From positions 3,720,001 to 3,784,000 of the forward strand of contig NZ_CP031417.1 in assembly GCF_003367395.1 (NCBI RefSeq): a DNA stretch of 64,000 nucleotides, read 5' to 3'. Below are positions 21,620-32,436 of this stretch, one piece after another; position 1 is the stretch's first letter, and each line of letters opens with the position of its first letter. The notes under the pieces are model-generated. The model ran no database searches, had not been told where the DNA came from, and saw only the letters and a program-made list of their open reading frames with translations. The DNA is from Pseudolabrys taiwanensis. Its GTDB lineage: Bacteria; Pseudomonadota; Alphaproteobacteria; Rhizobiales; Xanthobacteraceae. A program made the translations under genes and the position numbers.

Positions 21620-21703
21620 TCATTCCCGCGAAGGCGGAAATCCAGCAGGCACGAAGACGTTTGCACCGCCGCGCCGGGTCCCCGCTTGCGCGGGGACGAG
21701 CGG
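21620..21703. repeat. dispersed palindromic repeat, family A copy 2
   Basis: The element runs from TCATTCCCGCGAAGGCGG to GGGTCCCCGCTTGCGCGGGG plus ACGAGCGG. It is a slightly diverged copy between the convergent tsdA and gshB genes. Confidence 0.75.
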
Positions 21704-21731
21704 AACGGAAGCACCCTCGTTGTGCCCCCGC

Positions 21732-22676
21732 TCAGCCCTTCCGCTTCGATTCGATCTTGTCCCAGATCAGCGCGGCGATGTCGGGGCCGCCGAGATTCTT
21801 GATGGCGCGCACGCCGGTCGGCGACGTCACGTTGATCTCGGTGATGTAATCGCCGATCACGTCGATGCCGACGAACAGGAGCCCGCGCTCGCGCAAGGCC
21901 GGCCCCAGACGATCGCAAATCTCGCGCTCGCGCGGCGTCAGCTCCGTCTTCGCGGGCGAACCGCCGCGCACCATGTTGGAGCGCAGGTCGTCGGCCGCCG
22001 GAATACGATTGACCGCGCCGGCATATTCGCCGTCGACCAGGATGATGCGCTTGTCGCCATCCTTCACCGCCGGCAGATACTTCTGGATCACCCATGCCTC
22101 GCGGAAGGTGACCGAGAACATGTCGTAGAGCGAACCGAAATTGAGATCCTCGCGCGTGATGCGGAACACCGCGCCGCCGCCATGGCCGTAGAGCGGCTTC
22201 ATGACGATATCGCCGTGCTCGGCGCGGAAGGCTTTGATCTCGGCAAGATCGCGCGTCACCAAGGTCGGCGGCATCAGATCCGGAAACTCGGTGACGAACA
22301 CCTTCTCCGGCGCGTTGCGCACATGCGCCGGGTCGTTGACCACCAGCGTCTTCGGGTGGATGCGCTCCAGGAGATGCGTCGTCGTCACATAATTGAGATC
22401 GAACGGCGGGTCCTGGCGCAGCAGCACCACGTCGAACTCGGTCAGGTCGACCCGGCGCGATTCGCCCAGCGAGAAGTGATTGCCGGCCTCGTCGCGCACC
22501 GCGAGCGGCTCGACCGTCGAGAACACGCGCCCGTTCAAGAGCGCCAGCCGGTCCGGCGTGTAATAGCTCAAGGCGTGGCCGCGCTTCTGAGCCTCCAGCA
22601 AAAGGGCGAAGGTGGAGTCGCCCTTGATGTTGATCCTTTGGATCGGATCCATTTGCACTGCGACTTTGAGACTCAT
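21732..22676 (-). CDS. gshB: glutathione synthetase
   Basis: GshB joins glycine to gamma-glutamylcysteine with ATP. The 314-residue protein starts [21 protein letters not shown] and has the ATP-grasp features [31 protein letters not shown] and [19 protein letters not shown]. It is full length. The ATG at 22676 matches the family start. In many relatives gshB follows yraN directly; here a chemoreceptor gene on the other strand separates them. Confidence 0.96.
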   Translation of the reverse strand: MSLKVAVQMDPIQRINIKGDSTFALLLEAQKRGHALSYYTPDRLALLNGRVFSTVEPLAVRDEAGNHFSLGESRRVDLTEFDVVLLRQDPPFDLNYVTTTHLLERIHPKTLVVNDPAHVRNAPEKVFVTEFPDLMPPTLVTRDLAEIKAFRAEHGDIVMKPLYGHGGGAVFRITREDLNFGSLYDMFSVTFREAWVIQKYLPAVKDGDKRIILVDGEYAGAVNRIPAADDLRSNMVRGGSPAKTELTPREREICDRLGPALRERGLLFVGIDVIGDYITEINVTSPTGVRAIKNLGGPDIAALIWDKIESKRKG

Positions 22677-22787
22677 GGCTGGCTCTGGCGACCGATTGAG
22701 GAGGAGGGATGTAAAGGAAAACAAAGCCTTAACAAATTCCCGCCACTATGGCGGCGGGGATTGCGCACGCGCGGGTAGGGGCAGGAC

Positions 22788-24464
22788 GTGAGACTTTCGA
22801 AGCTTTCCATTGGCGCCAAGCTCTATGCCATCTTTGCCCTGATGGCCACTACCACCGTCGCATTGGCGGTGCTCGCGGCGCTCAACTCCTACCGGCACAC
22901 CACGCTGACGCAGCAGTTCGAAACCGCGAACAACGGCACACTGAACATCGAGCGGGTCAATGCCCTCACCTATGCCATGGTGATGGAGTCGCGCGGCATC
23001 TACATGTCGCCCGACATGGCGACGGCCAAGACTTACGCCGCCGGCCTTCTCTTCTACACCGATCAGATCGCCGGGCTGATCGAGGAATGGAAGAAGCACG
23101 TTCGCGACGACGACGCCGAATCGTTCGCGTCCTTCTCGGCGCGGATCACGAAGATGATCGCGTTCCGCAGGGAGCTGGCGCGGCTCGGAGCGGAAGTCAG
23201 CCCGGCGGCCGCGCGCGCCTGGGGCGACGTCGATTCCGAACGGGAGGCCCGCAAGGCACTCAACCGCGATCTCGAAAATCTGGCTGAGCTGTACCGCAAC
23301 CGCGCCGCCCGCGTTTCGGCCGAACTCGGCTCGGGCATTGATCGCAACGCGATGTGGCTCAGCGCTTTCGCCATGCTCGCCGTCACCTTGGCGTTTGCCG
23401 GGCCCTTCTTCCTGTCCCGCAGCGTCGTCCGGCCGCTCGGCGAAATCACGAAGATGACCGAGGCGGTCGCCAGCGGCTGCCTGGACCCCATCGGCTTCCA
23501 GGATCGCCGCGACGAGCTCGGCGCATTGGCGCGATCGGTCGGCGTCTTCCAAGAGGCGATGCGGCACAACGAACAGCTCAACCATGCCGTCCGCAGCGAG
23601 GGCGAGGAGCGCGGACGCCGCCAGCAGGAAATCACCAAGGAAATCGCGCGCTTCTCCGCCGAAGTCGAAACGAGCCTGTCGGAGCTCGGCCGCATTTCCG
23701 ATCAGATGCTCGACGCCTCCAGCCAGCTTGCCGCTGCCGCCGACAACGCCTCGACGAAAACCGCCCGCGCCGAAGAGGCCTCGTCCGAGGCATCCGCCAA
23801 CGTCCGCGACATCGCCTCGGCCGCGGACGAGCTGTCCGCGTCCGTCAATGAAATCGATCGTCAGGTCGCTCAGTCGAACGCGATTGCGACGAAAGCCGTG
23901 AATGAGGCCGAGGCCACCAACGCCGCGGTGAAAGAGCTCGACGAAGCGGCGGCGCGTATCGGCGATGTCGTCAAGCTCATCACCGACATCGCCGAACAGA
24001 CCAACCTCCTGGCCCTGAACGCCACCATCGAAGCGGCGCGCGCGGGCGAAGCCGGCCGCGGCTTTGCCGTTGTCGCCGGTGAAGTGAAAGCCCTGGCCGG
24101 GCAGACCAGCCGCGCCACGGAAGAAATTGGCGCGCAGATCGCGGGAATGCAGCGTGCCACGGTGCGCTCGATCGAAGCGATCAACGCGATCGAACAGACC
24201 ATCCGCGAGATCGGCGAGATCAGCGGCGCGATCGCGGCCGCGGTCACCGAGCAGGGCGCGGCGACGCAGGAGATCGCGCGCAGCGTCGACATCGCCGCCA
24301 AACGCACGCTCGAGACGGCCAACGAGGTCAATCTGGTCGGTGGCGCGACCGAAGACACGCGCACCAGCGCCAACGCGGTCAAGATGGTTGCCGACGATCT
24401 CGGCAGCGTCGCCGGCCGCATCCGCGCGCAGGTGGATGTGTTCTTTGACCGGTTGAGCGCGTAG
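22788..24464 (+). CDS. methyl-accepting chemotaxis protein
   Basis: The 558-residue transmembrane chemoreceptor has TM1 (about 10-32), a periplasmic helical sensor region (about 33-185, resembling 4-helix-bundle sensors), TM2 (about 187-208), HAMP (about 209-262) and a cytoplasmic signalling domain. The hairpin tip is in [20 protein letters not shown] followed by [15 protein letters not shown]. There is no C-terminal pentapeptide for methyltransferase docking. The start is a GTG with AGGA close upstream. No che genes are nearby, and the ligand is unknown. Confidence 0.93.
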   Translation: MRLSKLSIGAKLYAIFALMATTTVALAVLAALNSYRHTTLTQQFETANNGTLNIERVNALTYAMVMESRGIYMSPDMATAKTYAAGLLFYTDQIAGLIEEWKKHVRDDDAESFASFSARITKMIAFRRELARLGAEVSPAAARAWGDVDSEREARKALNRDLENLAELYRNRAARVSAELGSGIDRNAMWLSAFAMLAVTLAFAGPFFLSRSVVRPLGEITKMTEAVASGCLDPIGFQDRRDELGALARSVGVFQEAMRHNEQLNHAVRSEGEERGRRQQEITKEIARFSAEVETSLSELGRISDQMLDASSQLAAAADNASTKTARAEEASSEASANVRDIASAADELSASVNEIDRQVAQSNAIATKAVNEAEATNAAVKELDEAAARIGDVVKLITDIAEQTNLLALNATIEAARAGEAGRGFAVVAGEVKALAGQTSRATEEIGAQIAGMQRATVRSIEAINAIEQTIREIGEISGAIAAAVTEQGAATQEIARSVDIAAKRTLETANEVNLVGGATEDTRTSANAVKMVADDLGSVAGRIRAQVDVFFDRLSA

Positions 24465-24472
24465 GCGCGTCT

Positions 24473-24579
24473 GTCGTCCCCGCGAAAGCGGGGACCCATA
24501 ATCCCTGCCCTATCGAGACGCTCCGGCGTATGGGTCCCGGCTCACGCGCCGCAAGGGCGGCGCTTGGCCGGGACGACGG
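24473..24579. repeat. dispersed palindromic repeat, family A copy 3
   Basis: It runs from GTCGTCCCCGCGAAAGCGGG to GGCCGGGACGACGG between convergent mcp and yraN. The left end is a perfect hairpin (GTCCCCGC/GCGGGGAC) and the outer ends are inverted, and it abuts the yraN stop codon. Confidence 0.8.
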
Positions 24580-25002
24580 TTAAGCCTCAAACGCACCCGG
24601 TATATGCCGCGGCATCTTGCTCGGCGCGACCAGCACGGCGTCGAAACGCATGTCTTGAACCGACGGGTCGGGATATGTGGCGAGCCACGCTTCGGCCGCG
24701 GCGATGATGCGTCCGCGCTGCCGTTCGGTCACCGCCTCAGCCGCATCGTCGAGCGTATGACGCGCTTTGACTTCGACGAAAATCAGCAGCGGGCCACGGC
24801 GCGCGACGATGTCGATCTCGCCGACCGGACTACGCCAGCGCCGCGCGAGAATGCGAAAGCCCTTGGCAACGAGGAAAGCGGCGGCGCGGCTTTCGGCCGA
24901 TATGCCGAAGCGAAACGCGATCTGCCGTTCCGGATCGGCATCGCTCTTCGGCGCCGGCTTCGGCCGCAAGCCCGGCGATCGGAAATTACGCGGATCAGTC
25001 AT
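24580..25002 (-). CDS. yraN: UPF0102 family protein YraN, predicted nuclease fold
   Basis: The 140-residue protein has the restriction-endonuclease-like core of UPF0102: [21 protein letters not shown] contains the D-x(n)-E-V-K catalytic pattern seen in this fold. The preceding [21 protein letters not shown] is typical. An N-terminal extension of about 30 residues is basic and Pro-rich. The cellular role is not known. Its ATG lies 5 bases after the rsmI stop, so the two genes form an operon, which is the usual arrangement. Confidence 0.9.
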   Translation of the reverse strand: MTDPRNFRSPGLRPKPAPKSDADPERQIAFRFGISAESRAAAFLVAKGFRILARRWRSPVGEIDIVARRGPLLIFVEVKARHTLDDAAEAVTERQRGRIIAAAEAWLATYPDPSVQDMRFDAVLVAPSKMPRHIPGAFEA

Positions 25003-25007
25003 CGTTG

Positions 25008-25922
<915 letters not shown>

Positions 25923-26034
25923 TGCAAGCACTCTAGACGCGTCGCCGCGCGGCGTCATGCCGGGACGAATTCCTTCGTCTTTTCACAGCCTTAACTTTTG
26001 CGGGACAAACTTGCCGATACCGGTTAGGACTGAC

Positions 26035-27285
26035 ATGGTGCTGTCTTACAGGGGATTGGCCGCTTTGGCTGGATTTGGCGAACGCGGAAAAGCATTGGCA
26101 GCGCGGCTGTGGCGCGGACTCGGCCGGGCACGCACCGCCTTATGCTTCTCGGCTGCCGCGCTCGCTCTCGCCGCCTGCGCGGGCACGGTCGACACGACCA
26201 GCGCGCCGCCGCCGCAAATGGCCAACCAGCCGCCGCCGGGTGCATCGATCGGCACCGGCGAGATTCGCGTCGGCCTGATCCTGCCGCTGTCGGCGCAAGG
26301 CAATGCCGGCGTTGCCGCGCAGTCGATGAAGAACGCGGCTGAGCTGGCGCTCGCCGAGTTCAAACAACCGAATATCCAACTGCTGGTGAAGGACGACGGC
26401 GGCTCGCCGCAGGGCGCGCAGGCCGCCGCGCAGCAGGCGATCGCCGAAGGCGCCGAGATCATCATCGGACCGTTGTTCGCGCAATCAGTGAGCGCGGTTG
26501 GCCAAGTTGCGCGTCAGCGCGGCATTCCGGTGATCGCCTTTTCGACCGACGCGAGCGTCGCGACGCGTGGCGTCTATCTCCTGAGCTTCCTGCCGGAGTC
26601 GGACGTCAGGCGCATCATCGAATACGCCGTGTCGCATGGCAAACGCTCGTTCGCGGCGCTTTTACCGGACAACGCGTATGGCAACTTGGTGGAAGCCGCG
26701 TTCCAGCAGGAAGTGGCGCGCCGCGGCGGCCGCGTCATCGCGCTCGAGAAATATCCGCTCGATGCCGCGCGCATGGCCGAGCCTGTGCGACGGGTCGCGC
26801 AGGCCGCGAGCCAGGCCGACGCCATCTTCATTCCCGACGGCGCCGACGCCGTGCCGCAGGTGGCGCAGAGCCTTGCCGCCGCCGGCGTGACGAAGCGCGT
26901 GCAACTGCTCGGCACCGGGCTGTGGGACGATCCGCGCATCATGTCGAATGCACAGTTGCAGGGCGGCTGGTTCGCCGCACCCGACGCGGTCGGTTATCGC
27001 AGCTTCGCGCAACGCTATCGCGCGCGTTACGGTCAGGAGCCGGTACGCACCGCGACTCTGTCCTATGACGCGGTGGCGCTGGTGGCGGCGCTGGTGAAGA
27101 CACAAGGCACGCAACGCTTCACCGAGCAGGTGCTGACGACGTCGTCGGGCTTCTCCGGCATCGACGGCGTGTTCCGCTTCCGCGCCGATGGCTTGAACGA
27201 GCGCGGCCTTGCCGTGCTGCGCGTCGCCCCGGGCGGCGGCCAGATCATCAGCCCGGCGCCGAAGTCGTTCCAGCCGGGGACGTAG
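26035..27285 (+). CDS. penicillin-binding protein activator-like lipoprotein
   Basis: The 416-residue protein has a lipobox (ALALAACAG, Cys near residue 48) after an N-terminal hydrophobic stretch, then a type I periplasmic-binding fold from about residue 78 (RVGLILPLSAQGNAGVAAQSM). Proteins of this type next to rsmI-yraN are called LpoA/LppC-like, outer-membrane lipoproteins that in E. coli activate PBP1A. In alphaproteobacteria the TPR half of LpoA is absent, as here, and the activating role is not proven. The ATG at 26035 follows AGGAC; upstream in-frame starts overlap rsmI. Confidence 0.8.
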   Translation: MVLSYRGLAALAGFGERGKALAARLWRGLGRARTALCFSAAALALAACAGTVDTTSAPPPQMANQPPPGASIGTGEIRVGLILPLSAQGNAGVAAQSMKNAAELALAEFKQPNIQLLVKDDGGSPQGAQAAAQQAIAEGAEIIIGPLFAQSVSAVGQVARQRGIPVIAFSTDASVATRGVYLLSFLPESDVRRIIEYAVSHGKRSFAALLPDNAYGNLVEAAFQQEVARRGGRVIALEKYPLDAARMAEPVRRVAQAASQADAIFIPDGADAVPQVAQSLAAAGVTKRVQLLGTGLWDDPRIMSNAQLQGGWFAAPDAVGYRSFAQRYRARYGQEPVRTATLSYDAVALVAALVKTQGTQRFTEQVLTTSSGFSGIDGVFRFRADGLNERGLAVLRVAPGGGQIISPAPKSFQPGT

Positions 27286-27308
27286 GAGCCTCAAGCACAA
27301 CCTCTCTC

Positions 27309-27414
27309 CGTCACCCTGAGGTGCTTGCGCGCAGCGCAAGCCTCGAAGGGCGACGGCCCCATGATCGCAGTCATCCTTCGAGGCTCGCTTCGCTCGCACC
27401 TCAGGATGACGGGG
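27309..27414. repeat. dispersed palindromic repeat, family B copy 1
   Basis: Ends are inverted: CGTCACCCTGAGGTGC at the left and GCACCTCAGGATGACGGG at the right, with internal CCTCGAAGG and CCTTCGAGGC. It lies between the convergent lipoprotein gene and hemW. Confidence 0.8.
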
Positions 27415-27420
27415 AGAGGC

Positions 27421-28578
27421 TTAAGCCGCCAGATCCGCGACCACCGCGTCGAGCACCGGGAAACCCGATTGCGTCACGCGCAAGCGGCCATCGGCCGTGG
27501 TCTCCACCGCGCCCTCGCCTTGCAGGATCGAGACGCGCTTGGGATCGAGCGTGCGGCCGGACAACCGCTCGAAGCGGAGCGGATCGATGCCTTCGGCAAG
27601 ACGCAGACCCATCAAGAGATATTCGTCGGCGGTCTCGCCCGGCGTGAGCTTCTCGTCGACGATCTGGCCCGACCCCGAGGCTTCGACGCGCATGAGCCAG
27701 GTCTCGGGACGCTTTTCGGTTTCGGTCGCGTAGCGATAGCCGTCGACGGTCAAGCGGCCATGCGCGCCCGGACCGACGCCGACGTAATCGTGGCCGCGCC
27801 AATAGACGAGATTGTGCCGGCACTCGGCGCCGGGCCGCGCGTGATTGGAAATCTCGTAAGCCGGCAGACCCGCGGCGGCGCAAACCTCCTGGGTCATGTC
27901 GTAGAGATCGCGGCCGGTGTCTTCGTCCGGCACGATCAGCTTGCCGGACTTGTAGAGATTGAAGAACGCCGTCTCCGGCTCGATGGTGAGCTGGTACAGC
28001 GAGAGATGCTCGGCCGCTTCGGCGATGGCGCGCTTGAGCTCGGCGCCCCATTCGGCCGGCGTCTGCCGCGGCCGCGCGTAAATGAGATCAAACGAATAAC
28101 GATCGAAGATCGAGCGCGCGACCGCGACCGCGTCGAGCGCCTCCTCCGCCGTGTGCAGGCGGCCGAGTTCCTTCAACGCCGCATCGTCCAGCGCCTGCAC
28201 GCCGAGCGAAACGCGATTGACGCCCGCCGTGCGGTAACCCTGGAAGCGGGTCGAGTCGACGCTGGTCGGATTGGCCTCCAGCGTCACTTCAACGTCAGGC
28301 GCAACGCTCCAATGCTTGGCGATCGTGTCGAGGATCGCCTGCACCGACGACGGCTGCATCAGCGACGGCGTGCCGCCGCCGAAGAAAACCGTCGACACGG
28401 TACGACCCGGCGTGCGCGCCGCATTGGCGGCCAATTCGGCGGCGACGGCGCGCACGTAGCGCGCTTCGTCGTAGCCGCCGTGGCGCACGTGGCTGTTGAA
28501 GTCGCAATACGGGCACTTCGACAGGCAAAACGGCCAGTGCACGTAGATGGCGAAGGGCTCTGGAATCGTTAACGACAT
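27421..28578 (-). CDS. hemW: HemW, radical SAM heme chaperone
   Basis: HemW binds heme and an iron-sulfur cluster and inserts heme into membrane enzymes; it was long annotated as oxygen-independent coproporphyrinogen oxidase. The 385-residue protein has the radical SAM motif CLSKCPYC (Cys18, 22, 25), GGGTPSLM, EANPTS and RVSLGVQALDDAALKELGR. It also has the HNLVYWRGHDYVGVGPGAH segment typical of HemW. It lacks the N-terminal extension with the extra residues of true HemN. It follows rdgB on the same strand after 103 bases. Confidence 0.92.
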   Translation of the reverse strand: MSLTIPEPFAIYVHWPFCLSKCPYCDFNSHVRHGGYDEARYVRAVAAELAANAARTPGRTVSTVFFGGGTPSLMQPSSVQAILDTIAKHWSVAPDVEVTLEANPTSVDSTRFQGYRTAGVNRVSLGVQALDDAALKELGRLHTAEEALDAVAVARSIFDRYSFDLIYARPRQTPAEWGAELKRAIAEAAEHLSLYQLTIEPETAFFNLYKSGKLIVPDEDTGRDLYDMTQEVCAAAGLPAYEISNHARPGAECRHNLVYWRGHDYVGVGPGAHGRLTVDGYRYATETEKRPETWLMRVEASGSGQIVDEKLTPGETADEYLLMGLRLAEGIDPLRFERLSGRTLDPKRVSILQGEGAVETTADGRLRVTQSGFPVLDAVVADLAA

Positions 28579-28681
28579 GTAAACATCATAGGCGGCCTCG
28601 CCGCGCGCGGCCAGCGGGCCGCAAATTTGGCTGCGGAGAACTATTTAAAATTGTAACGATCGGGAACTTCCGCAAGGGGGC

Positions 28682-29311
28682 TCACTTCAAACACGCATCC
28701 GCCAGCATGATGAACGCCCGCGCGCGGTGCGACAGCGCTTTGCCGCGCGGCGGCAGGCCGTGTTTCTCCTCGGCGGTCATCTCGCCGAAAGTGATATCGA
28801 AGCCATCCGGCAGAAACAGCGGATCGTAGCCGAAGCCCTTCTCGCCGCGCGGCGGCCAGGCGACGACGCCGTCGACACGGCCTTCGAATTCTTCCGTGTG
28901 CCCGTCGGGCCAGGCGAGGCACAGCGCAGCGACGAAATGACAGCGCCGCTGCGCCGGGTCCTTTGCGCCTTTTTCGACGAGCAGCGTCTGAATGCGATTC
29001 ATCGCGCCGCGGAAGTCCTTGTCGGGCCCTGCCCAGCGCGCCGAATAGATGCCCGGCTCGCCGCCGAGCGCCTCGACCACGAGACCGGAATCATCGGCGA
29101 ACGCGACCTTGCCGGTGGCCTTGGCCGCGGCTTCGGCCTTGATGCGCGCATTCGCGGCGAAGGTCTTGCCGGTTTCCTCCGGCTCGGGAAGCCCGAGCTC
29201 GCCGGCCGATTGCGCTTCGATGCCATAAGGCGCGAGCAACTCGCGCATCTCGCGCAACTTGCCGGAATTGTGCGTGGCGATGACGACGGGGCCGGTGAGT
29301 TTGCGGGGCAT
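28682..29311 (-). CDS. rdgB: XTP/dITP pyrophosphatase RdgB
   Basis: This house-cleaning enzyme hydrolyses non-canonical purine triphosphates such as dITP and XTP. The 209-residue product has [18 protein letters not shown] at the N-terminus, [23 protein letters not shown], and [12 protein letters not shown], all HAM1/RdgB hallmarks, and is full length. It lies between rph (upstream) and hemW (downstream) on one strand, the usual rph-rdgB-hemW order in alphaproteobacteria, although a family C repeat separates it from rph. Confidence 0.96.
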   Translation of the reverse strand: MPRKLTGPVVIATHNSGKLREMRELLAPYGIEAQSAGELGLPEPEETGKTFAANARIKAEAAAKATGKVAFADDSGLVVEALGGEPGIYSARWAGPDKDFRGAMNRIQTLLVEKGAKDPAQRRCHFVAALCLAWPDGHTEEFEGRVDGVVAWPPRGEKGFGYDPLFLPDGFDITFGEMTAEEKHGLPPRGKALSHRARAFIMLADACLK

Positions 29312-29321
29312 TCGGTTTCTT

Positions 29322-29411
29322 CGTCATGGCCGGGCTTGTCCCGGCCATCCACGCCTTCCTGTGTGACTCTTAGTAAGACGTGGATGCCCGCGACAAGCGC
29401 GGGCATGACGG
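29322..29411. repeat. dispersed palindromic repeat, family C copy 1
   Basis: CGTCATGGCCGGGCTTGTCC and GGCCATCCACG at the left are matched by CGTGGATGCCCGCGACAAGC and GGGCATGACGG at the right, giving nested hairpins. It lies between rph and rdgB. Confidence 0.8.
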
Positions 29412-29430
29412 CCCACTGCGCATGGCGCGC

Positions 29431-30147
29431 TTACGCCACCGCCATCTTCTGCAGATCGATCAGCTTGCCGACGCCCTTGCGCGCCAGCGCCAGCAAAGCG
29501 AGGAACTGTTCCTCGCTGAACGGCGTCTTCTCGGCGGTCGCCTGGATCTCGACGATGTTGCCGTTGCCGCTCATGACGAAATTGGCGTCGGTCTCGGCTT
29601 CCGAGTCCTCGGCGTAATCGAGGTCGAGCACCGCCGTGTTCTTGTAGACGCCGCACGACACCGCGGCGATGTGATCGCGCATCGGCTCGCCGCCCTTGAA
29701 CATGTCGCGCGCCTTCATCCAGGTGAAGCAATCGGCCAGCGCGACCCAGGCGCCGGTGATCGAGGCCGTGCGCGTGCCGCCGTCGGCCTGAATCACATCG
29801 CAATCGATGGTGATCTGCCGCTCGCCGAGCGCCACGAGATCGACGACCGACCGCAAGCTGCGGCCGATCAGGCGCTGGATCTCGACCGTGCGGCCGCCCT
29901 GCTTGCCGGCGGAGGCCTCGCGGCGCGTGCGCTCGGACGTCGCGCGCGGCAGCATGCCGTATTCGGCCGTGACCCAGCCGCGGCCCTGGCCCTTGAGCCA
30001 GGGCGGCAGCCGCTCCTCGAGGCTGGCGGTGACCAGCACATGCGTATCGCCGAACTTCACGAAGCAGGAGCCCTCGGCGTATTTGACGACGCCGCGTTCG
30101 AGCGACACCGGGCGCAATTCGTCGACTTGTCGGCGGCTCGGCCGCAT
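29431..30147 (-). CDS. rph: ribonuclease PH
   Basis: RNase PH trims tRNA 3' ends phosphorolytically. The 238-residue protein begins [19 protein letters not shown] and has [14 protein letters not shown], the phosphate-binding region [36 protein letters not shown] and the C-terminal [16 protein letters not shown]. The ATG at 30147 has GGAG about nine bases upstream; an upstream in-frame start at 30213 adds 22 unrelated residues. Confidence 0.96.
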   Translation of the reverse strand: MRPSRRQVDELRPVSLERGVVKYAEGSCFVKFGDTHVLVTASLEERLPPWLKGQGRGWVTAEYGMLPRATSERTRREASAGKQGGRTVEIQRLIGRSLRSVVDLVALGERQITIDCDVIQADGGTRTASITGAWVALADCFTWMKARDMFKGGEPMRDHIAAVSCGVYKNTAVLDLDYAEDSEAETDANFVMSGNGNIVEIQATAEKTPFSEEQFLALLALARKGVGKLIDLQKMAVA

Positions 30148-30231
30148 TGGGCTCACTCCTGCTGTGGGCGGGTTTCCGGCGAGCCTTTTAGGAGGCGCCG
30201 CCGGACCCGGCAAGCCCGGACCTTCAGCCGC

Positions 30232-30537
30232 TTATTTGGCCTTTTCGATCGCGGTGACGATGAACTGCCCGTTCACGTTGTCCGCGTCGAACTTCACCTT
30301 GTCGCCGGCCTTCACTTTACCGACGAGGGCCGGGTCCTTGGCGGTGAACACCATGGTCATGCCTTCGTCCATGCCGAGCTTCTTGATCGGTCCATGGCGG
30401 ATGGTGATCTTGCTGGCGCCGGCATCGACCTTGGTCACCGTGCCATCGATCAACGACTGAGCCTTGGCGGCAGTCGGCGTCAGCGCGCCGAAGACGAGGG
30501 CCAAAGCGAGCGCGAGCATCGCGAGAGCATTCTTCAT
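30232..30537 (-). CDS. CusF-like periplasmic copper-binding protein
   Basis: The 101-residue protein has a Sec signal peptide (to about AKAQ, residue 27) and a small OB-fold domain like CusF. The copper-binding Met pair is present in DEGMTMVF, with a His in IRHGPIKKLGM; the Trp that stacks on copper in E. coli CusF is not at the expected place. AGGAG lies upstream of the ATG. It is the last gene of the copper operon, 28 bases after the cupredoxin gene, and probably passes copper between periplasmic partners. Confidence 0.85.
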   Translation of the reverse strand: MKNALAMLALALALVFGALTPTAAKAQSLIDGTVTKVDAGASKITIRHGPIKKLGMDEGMTMVFTAKDPALVGKVKAGDKVKFDADNVNGQFIVTAIEKAK

Positions 30538-30565
30538 TTCAAGTCTCCTTCTTGTCTAAGCGGAA

Positions 30566-31024
30566 TTACTTCACGATCGCCGCGCCGTGCATGCCGGCTT
30601 CGTAATGACCCGGAATGAGGCAAGCGAATTCGAATGCGCCCGCGTTCGTGAAGCGCCACAGAATCTCGGCCGTCTTGCCGGGCTCGGCGCTTTTGGCGTT
30701 CGGATCGTCGTGCTCCATGTCGGGAAATTTCTGCATCATCGCGCCATGTTTTTTGTTCTCCGCGACGCTCGCCAAGGTGAACTCGTGCTTGAGCACGCCC
30801 TTGTTGGCGATGACAAAGCGGATCTGCTCGCCTTTCTTGACCTCGATACGGGCGGGTTCGAAACGCATCGCGCCGTCGTCGTCGCGCATGGTGACGGTGA
30901 CGGTGCGCGCCGGCATGTTCGGATCGCCCGGCTCGCCCGCCGAGAAATGCCCCTCATGCGCATATGCGGTAGCCAAACTGCCGGTGCCGAGCACCAGAGC
31001 GATAGCGAGTGTGATCGATCTCAT
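30566..31024 (-). CDS. plastocyanin-like cupredoxin
   Basis: The 152-residue product has a Sec signal peptide ending near TAYAHEG and a cupredoxin domain. The copper ligands are His in VLKHEFTL, and Cys, His and Met in FACLIPGHYEAGM, the C-x4-H-x4-M pattern of type 1 sites. A His-rich N-terminal HEGHF may add binding. AGGAGAAG precedes the ATG at 31024. The gene lies 14 bases after the multicopper oxidase stop. The family is often annotated as copper-resistance cupredoxin or blue copper protein of the CopI type. Confidence 0.88.
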   Translation of the reverse strand: MRSITLAIALVLGTGSLATAYAHEGHFSAGEPGDPNMPARTVTVTMRDDDGAMRFEPARIEVKKGEQIRFVIANKGVLKHEFTLASVAENKKHGAMMQKFPDMEHDDPNAKSAEPGKTAEILWRFTNAGAFEFACLIPGHYEAGMHGAAIVK

Positions 31025-31038
31025 CTGTCTTCTCCTTG

Positions 31039-32421
31039 TTAATGATGGTTGTGGCCGTTCGATCCCGGTTTCACGACCGAGAACTCGACCTGACTTGGCT
31101 TTGCTGGAAGATCGCTGCGCCGTGACGGCTCGGGCACATCGCCCTTGAACTCGTAGGCGACCGTGCCGGGCGGATGCTTGTAAGGGCCGGGATCCTTGTA
31201 ATCGCCGGGCGCCACGTCCTCGCGCACCTTCACCACCGAGAACATGCCGCCCATCTCGAGGGGACCGTATTGGCCGAAGCCGGTCATCATCGGCAGCGTG
31301 TTGTCGGGCATCGGCATTTCCATCGAGCCCATCTCGGCCATGCCGGCCGACCCCATCGGCATGTAGTCGGGCACCAGCTTGCGGATCGCCTTGGTGAGAT
31401 CCTTCTGCGGCGTGCCGATGAAGGTCTTCACGTCGTGACCCATCGCATTCATCGTGTGATGCGACTTGTGGCAATGGATCGCCCAGTCGCCGGGATCGTC
31501 GGCGACGAATTCGATCGCGCGCATGCCGCCGACCGGCACGTCGGTCGTCACTTCCGGCCAGCGCGCGCTTTCGCGCACCCAGCCGCCATCGGTGCCGGTC
31601 ACCTCGAAGTGCGGCCCGTGCATGTGGATCGGATGGTTGGTCATGGTGAGATTGCCGATGCGGATGCGCACGCGATCGCCCTGCCGCACCACCAACGAAT
31701 CGATCCCGGGAAACACACGGCTGTTCCACGCCCATAGATTGAAGTCGGTCATGGTCATGACCTTCGGCAACGACGTGCCGGGGTCGATGTCGTAGCTCGC
31801 CATCAGGAAGACGAAGTCGCGGTCGACGGGCCGCTCCTTCACGTCGCGCGGATGCACGACGAAGAAGCCCATCATGCCCATGGCCATCTGCACCATCTCG
31901 TCGGCGTGCGGGTGGTACATGAACGTGCCGCTGCGCTGGAGCACGAACTCGTAGACGAAGGTCTGCCCCGGCTTGATGTGCGGCTGCGTCAAGCCGCCAA
32001 CGCCGTCCATGCCATTCGGCAGCCGCATGCCGTGCCAATGCACCGTAGTGTGCTCGGGCAATTTGTTGGTGACGAAGATGCGCACCTTGTCGCCTTCGAC
32101 GCCTTCGATCGTCGGCCCGGGCGACTGGCCGTTGTAGCCCCACAGCCGCGCCGTCATGCCCGCCGCGAATTCGCGCCGCACGGGTTCAGCGACGAGATGA
32201 AACTCCTTCCAGTCGCCGTTCATACGCCACGGCAGGCTCCAGCCGTTGAGCGTGACCACCGGCTGAAAATGCGGTCCGGTCGATGGCGCCGGCGGCGGCT
32301 GCATCGCCGGCGACGTGCTGGTGACGGCTTCCGGGATGCTGGCCGCCTGCACGCGGCCGCTGACGGCCGCCGCGCCCGCGAGCATCACCGAAGACCCAAT
32401 GAGATTGCGTCGTGAGATCAT
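31039..32421 (-). CDS. multicopper oxidase, CopA/CueO-type, Tat-exported
   Basis: The 460-residue enzyme has a Tat signal (MISRRNLIGSSVM) and three cupredoxin domains. All four copper motifs are visible: HWHG, HPHADEM (in place of the usual HSH), HPIHMHG and HCHKSHHTMNAM, which supplies the type 1 Cys, His and Met ligands. A Met-rich stretch (EMGSMEMPMPDNTLPMM) near residue 370 resembles the Met-rich cuprous-copper site of copper-detoxifying oxidases. It probably oxidises Cu(I) in the periplasm. It lies 15 bases after the TolC-like gene and 14 bases before the cupredoxin gene. Confidence 0.93.
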   Translation of the reverse strand: MISRRNLIGSSVMLAGAAAVSGRVQAASIPEAVTSTSPAMQPPPAPSTGPHFQPVVTLNGWSLPWRMNGDWKEFHLVAEPVRREFAAGMTARLWGYNGQSPGPTIEGVEGDKVRIFVTNKLPEHTTVHWHGMRLPNGMDGVGGLTQPHIKPGQTFVYEFVLQRSGTFMYHPHADEMVQMAMGMMGFFVVHPRDVKERPVDRDFVFLMASYDIDPGTSLPKVMTMTDFNLWAWNSRVFPGIDSLVVRQGDRVRIRIGNLTMTNHPIHMHGPHFEVTGTDGGWVRESARWPEVTTDVPVGGMRAIEFVADDPGDWAIHCHKSHHTMNAMGHDVKTFIGTPQKDLTKAIRKLVPDYMPMGSAGMAEMGSMEMPMPDNTLPMMTGFGQYGPLEMGGMFSVVKVREDVAPGDYKDPGPYKHPPGTVAYEFKGDVPEPSRRSDLPAKPSQVEFSVVKPGSNGHNHH

Positions 32422-32436
32422 GATCGTTCTCCGCCT

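Noticed and set aside
31025..32143. N-terminal extension of the cupredoxin frame over the multicopper oxidase
   Set aside because: It is out of frame with the oxidase, has Arg/His-rich composition, and the cupredoxin has its own signal peptide and AGGAG-preceded ATG at 31024.
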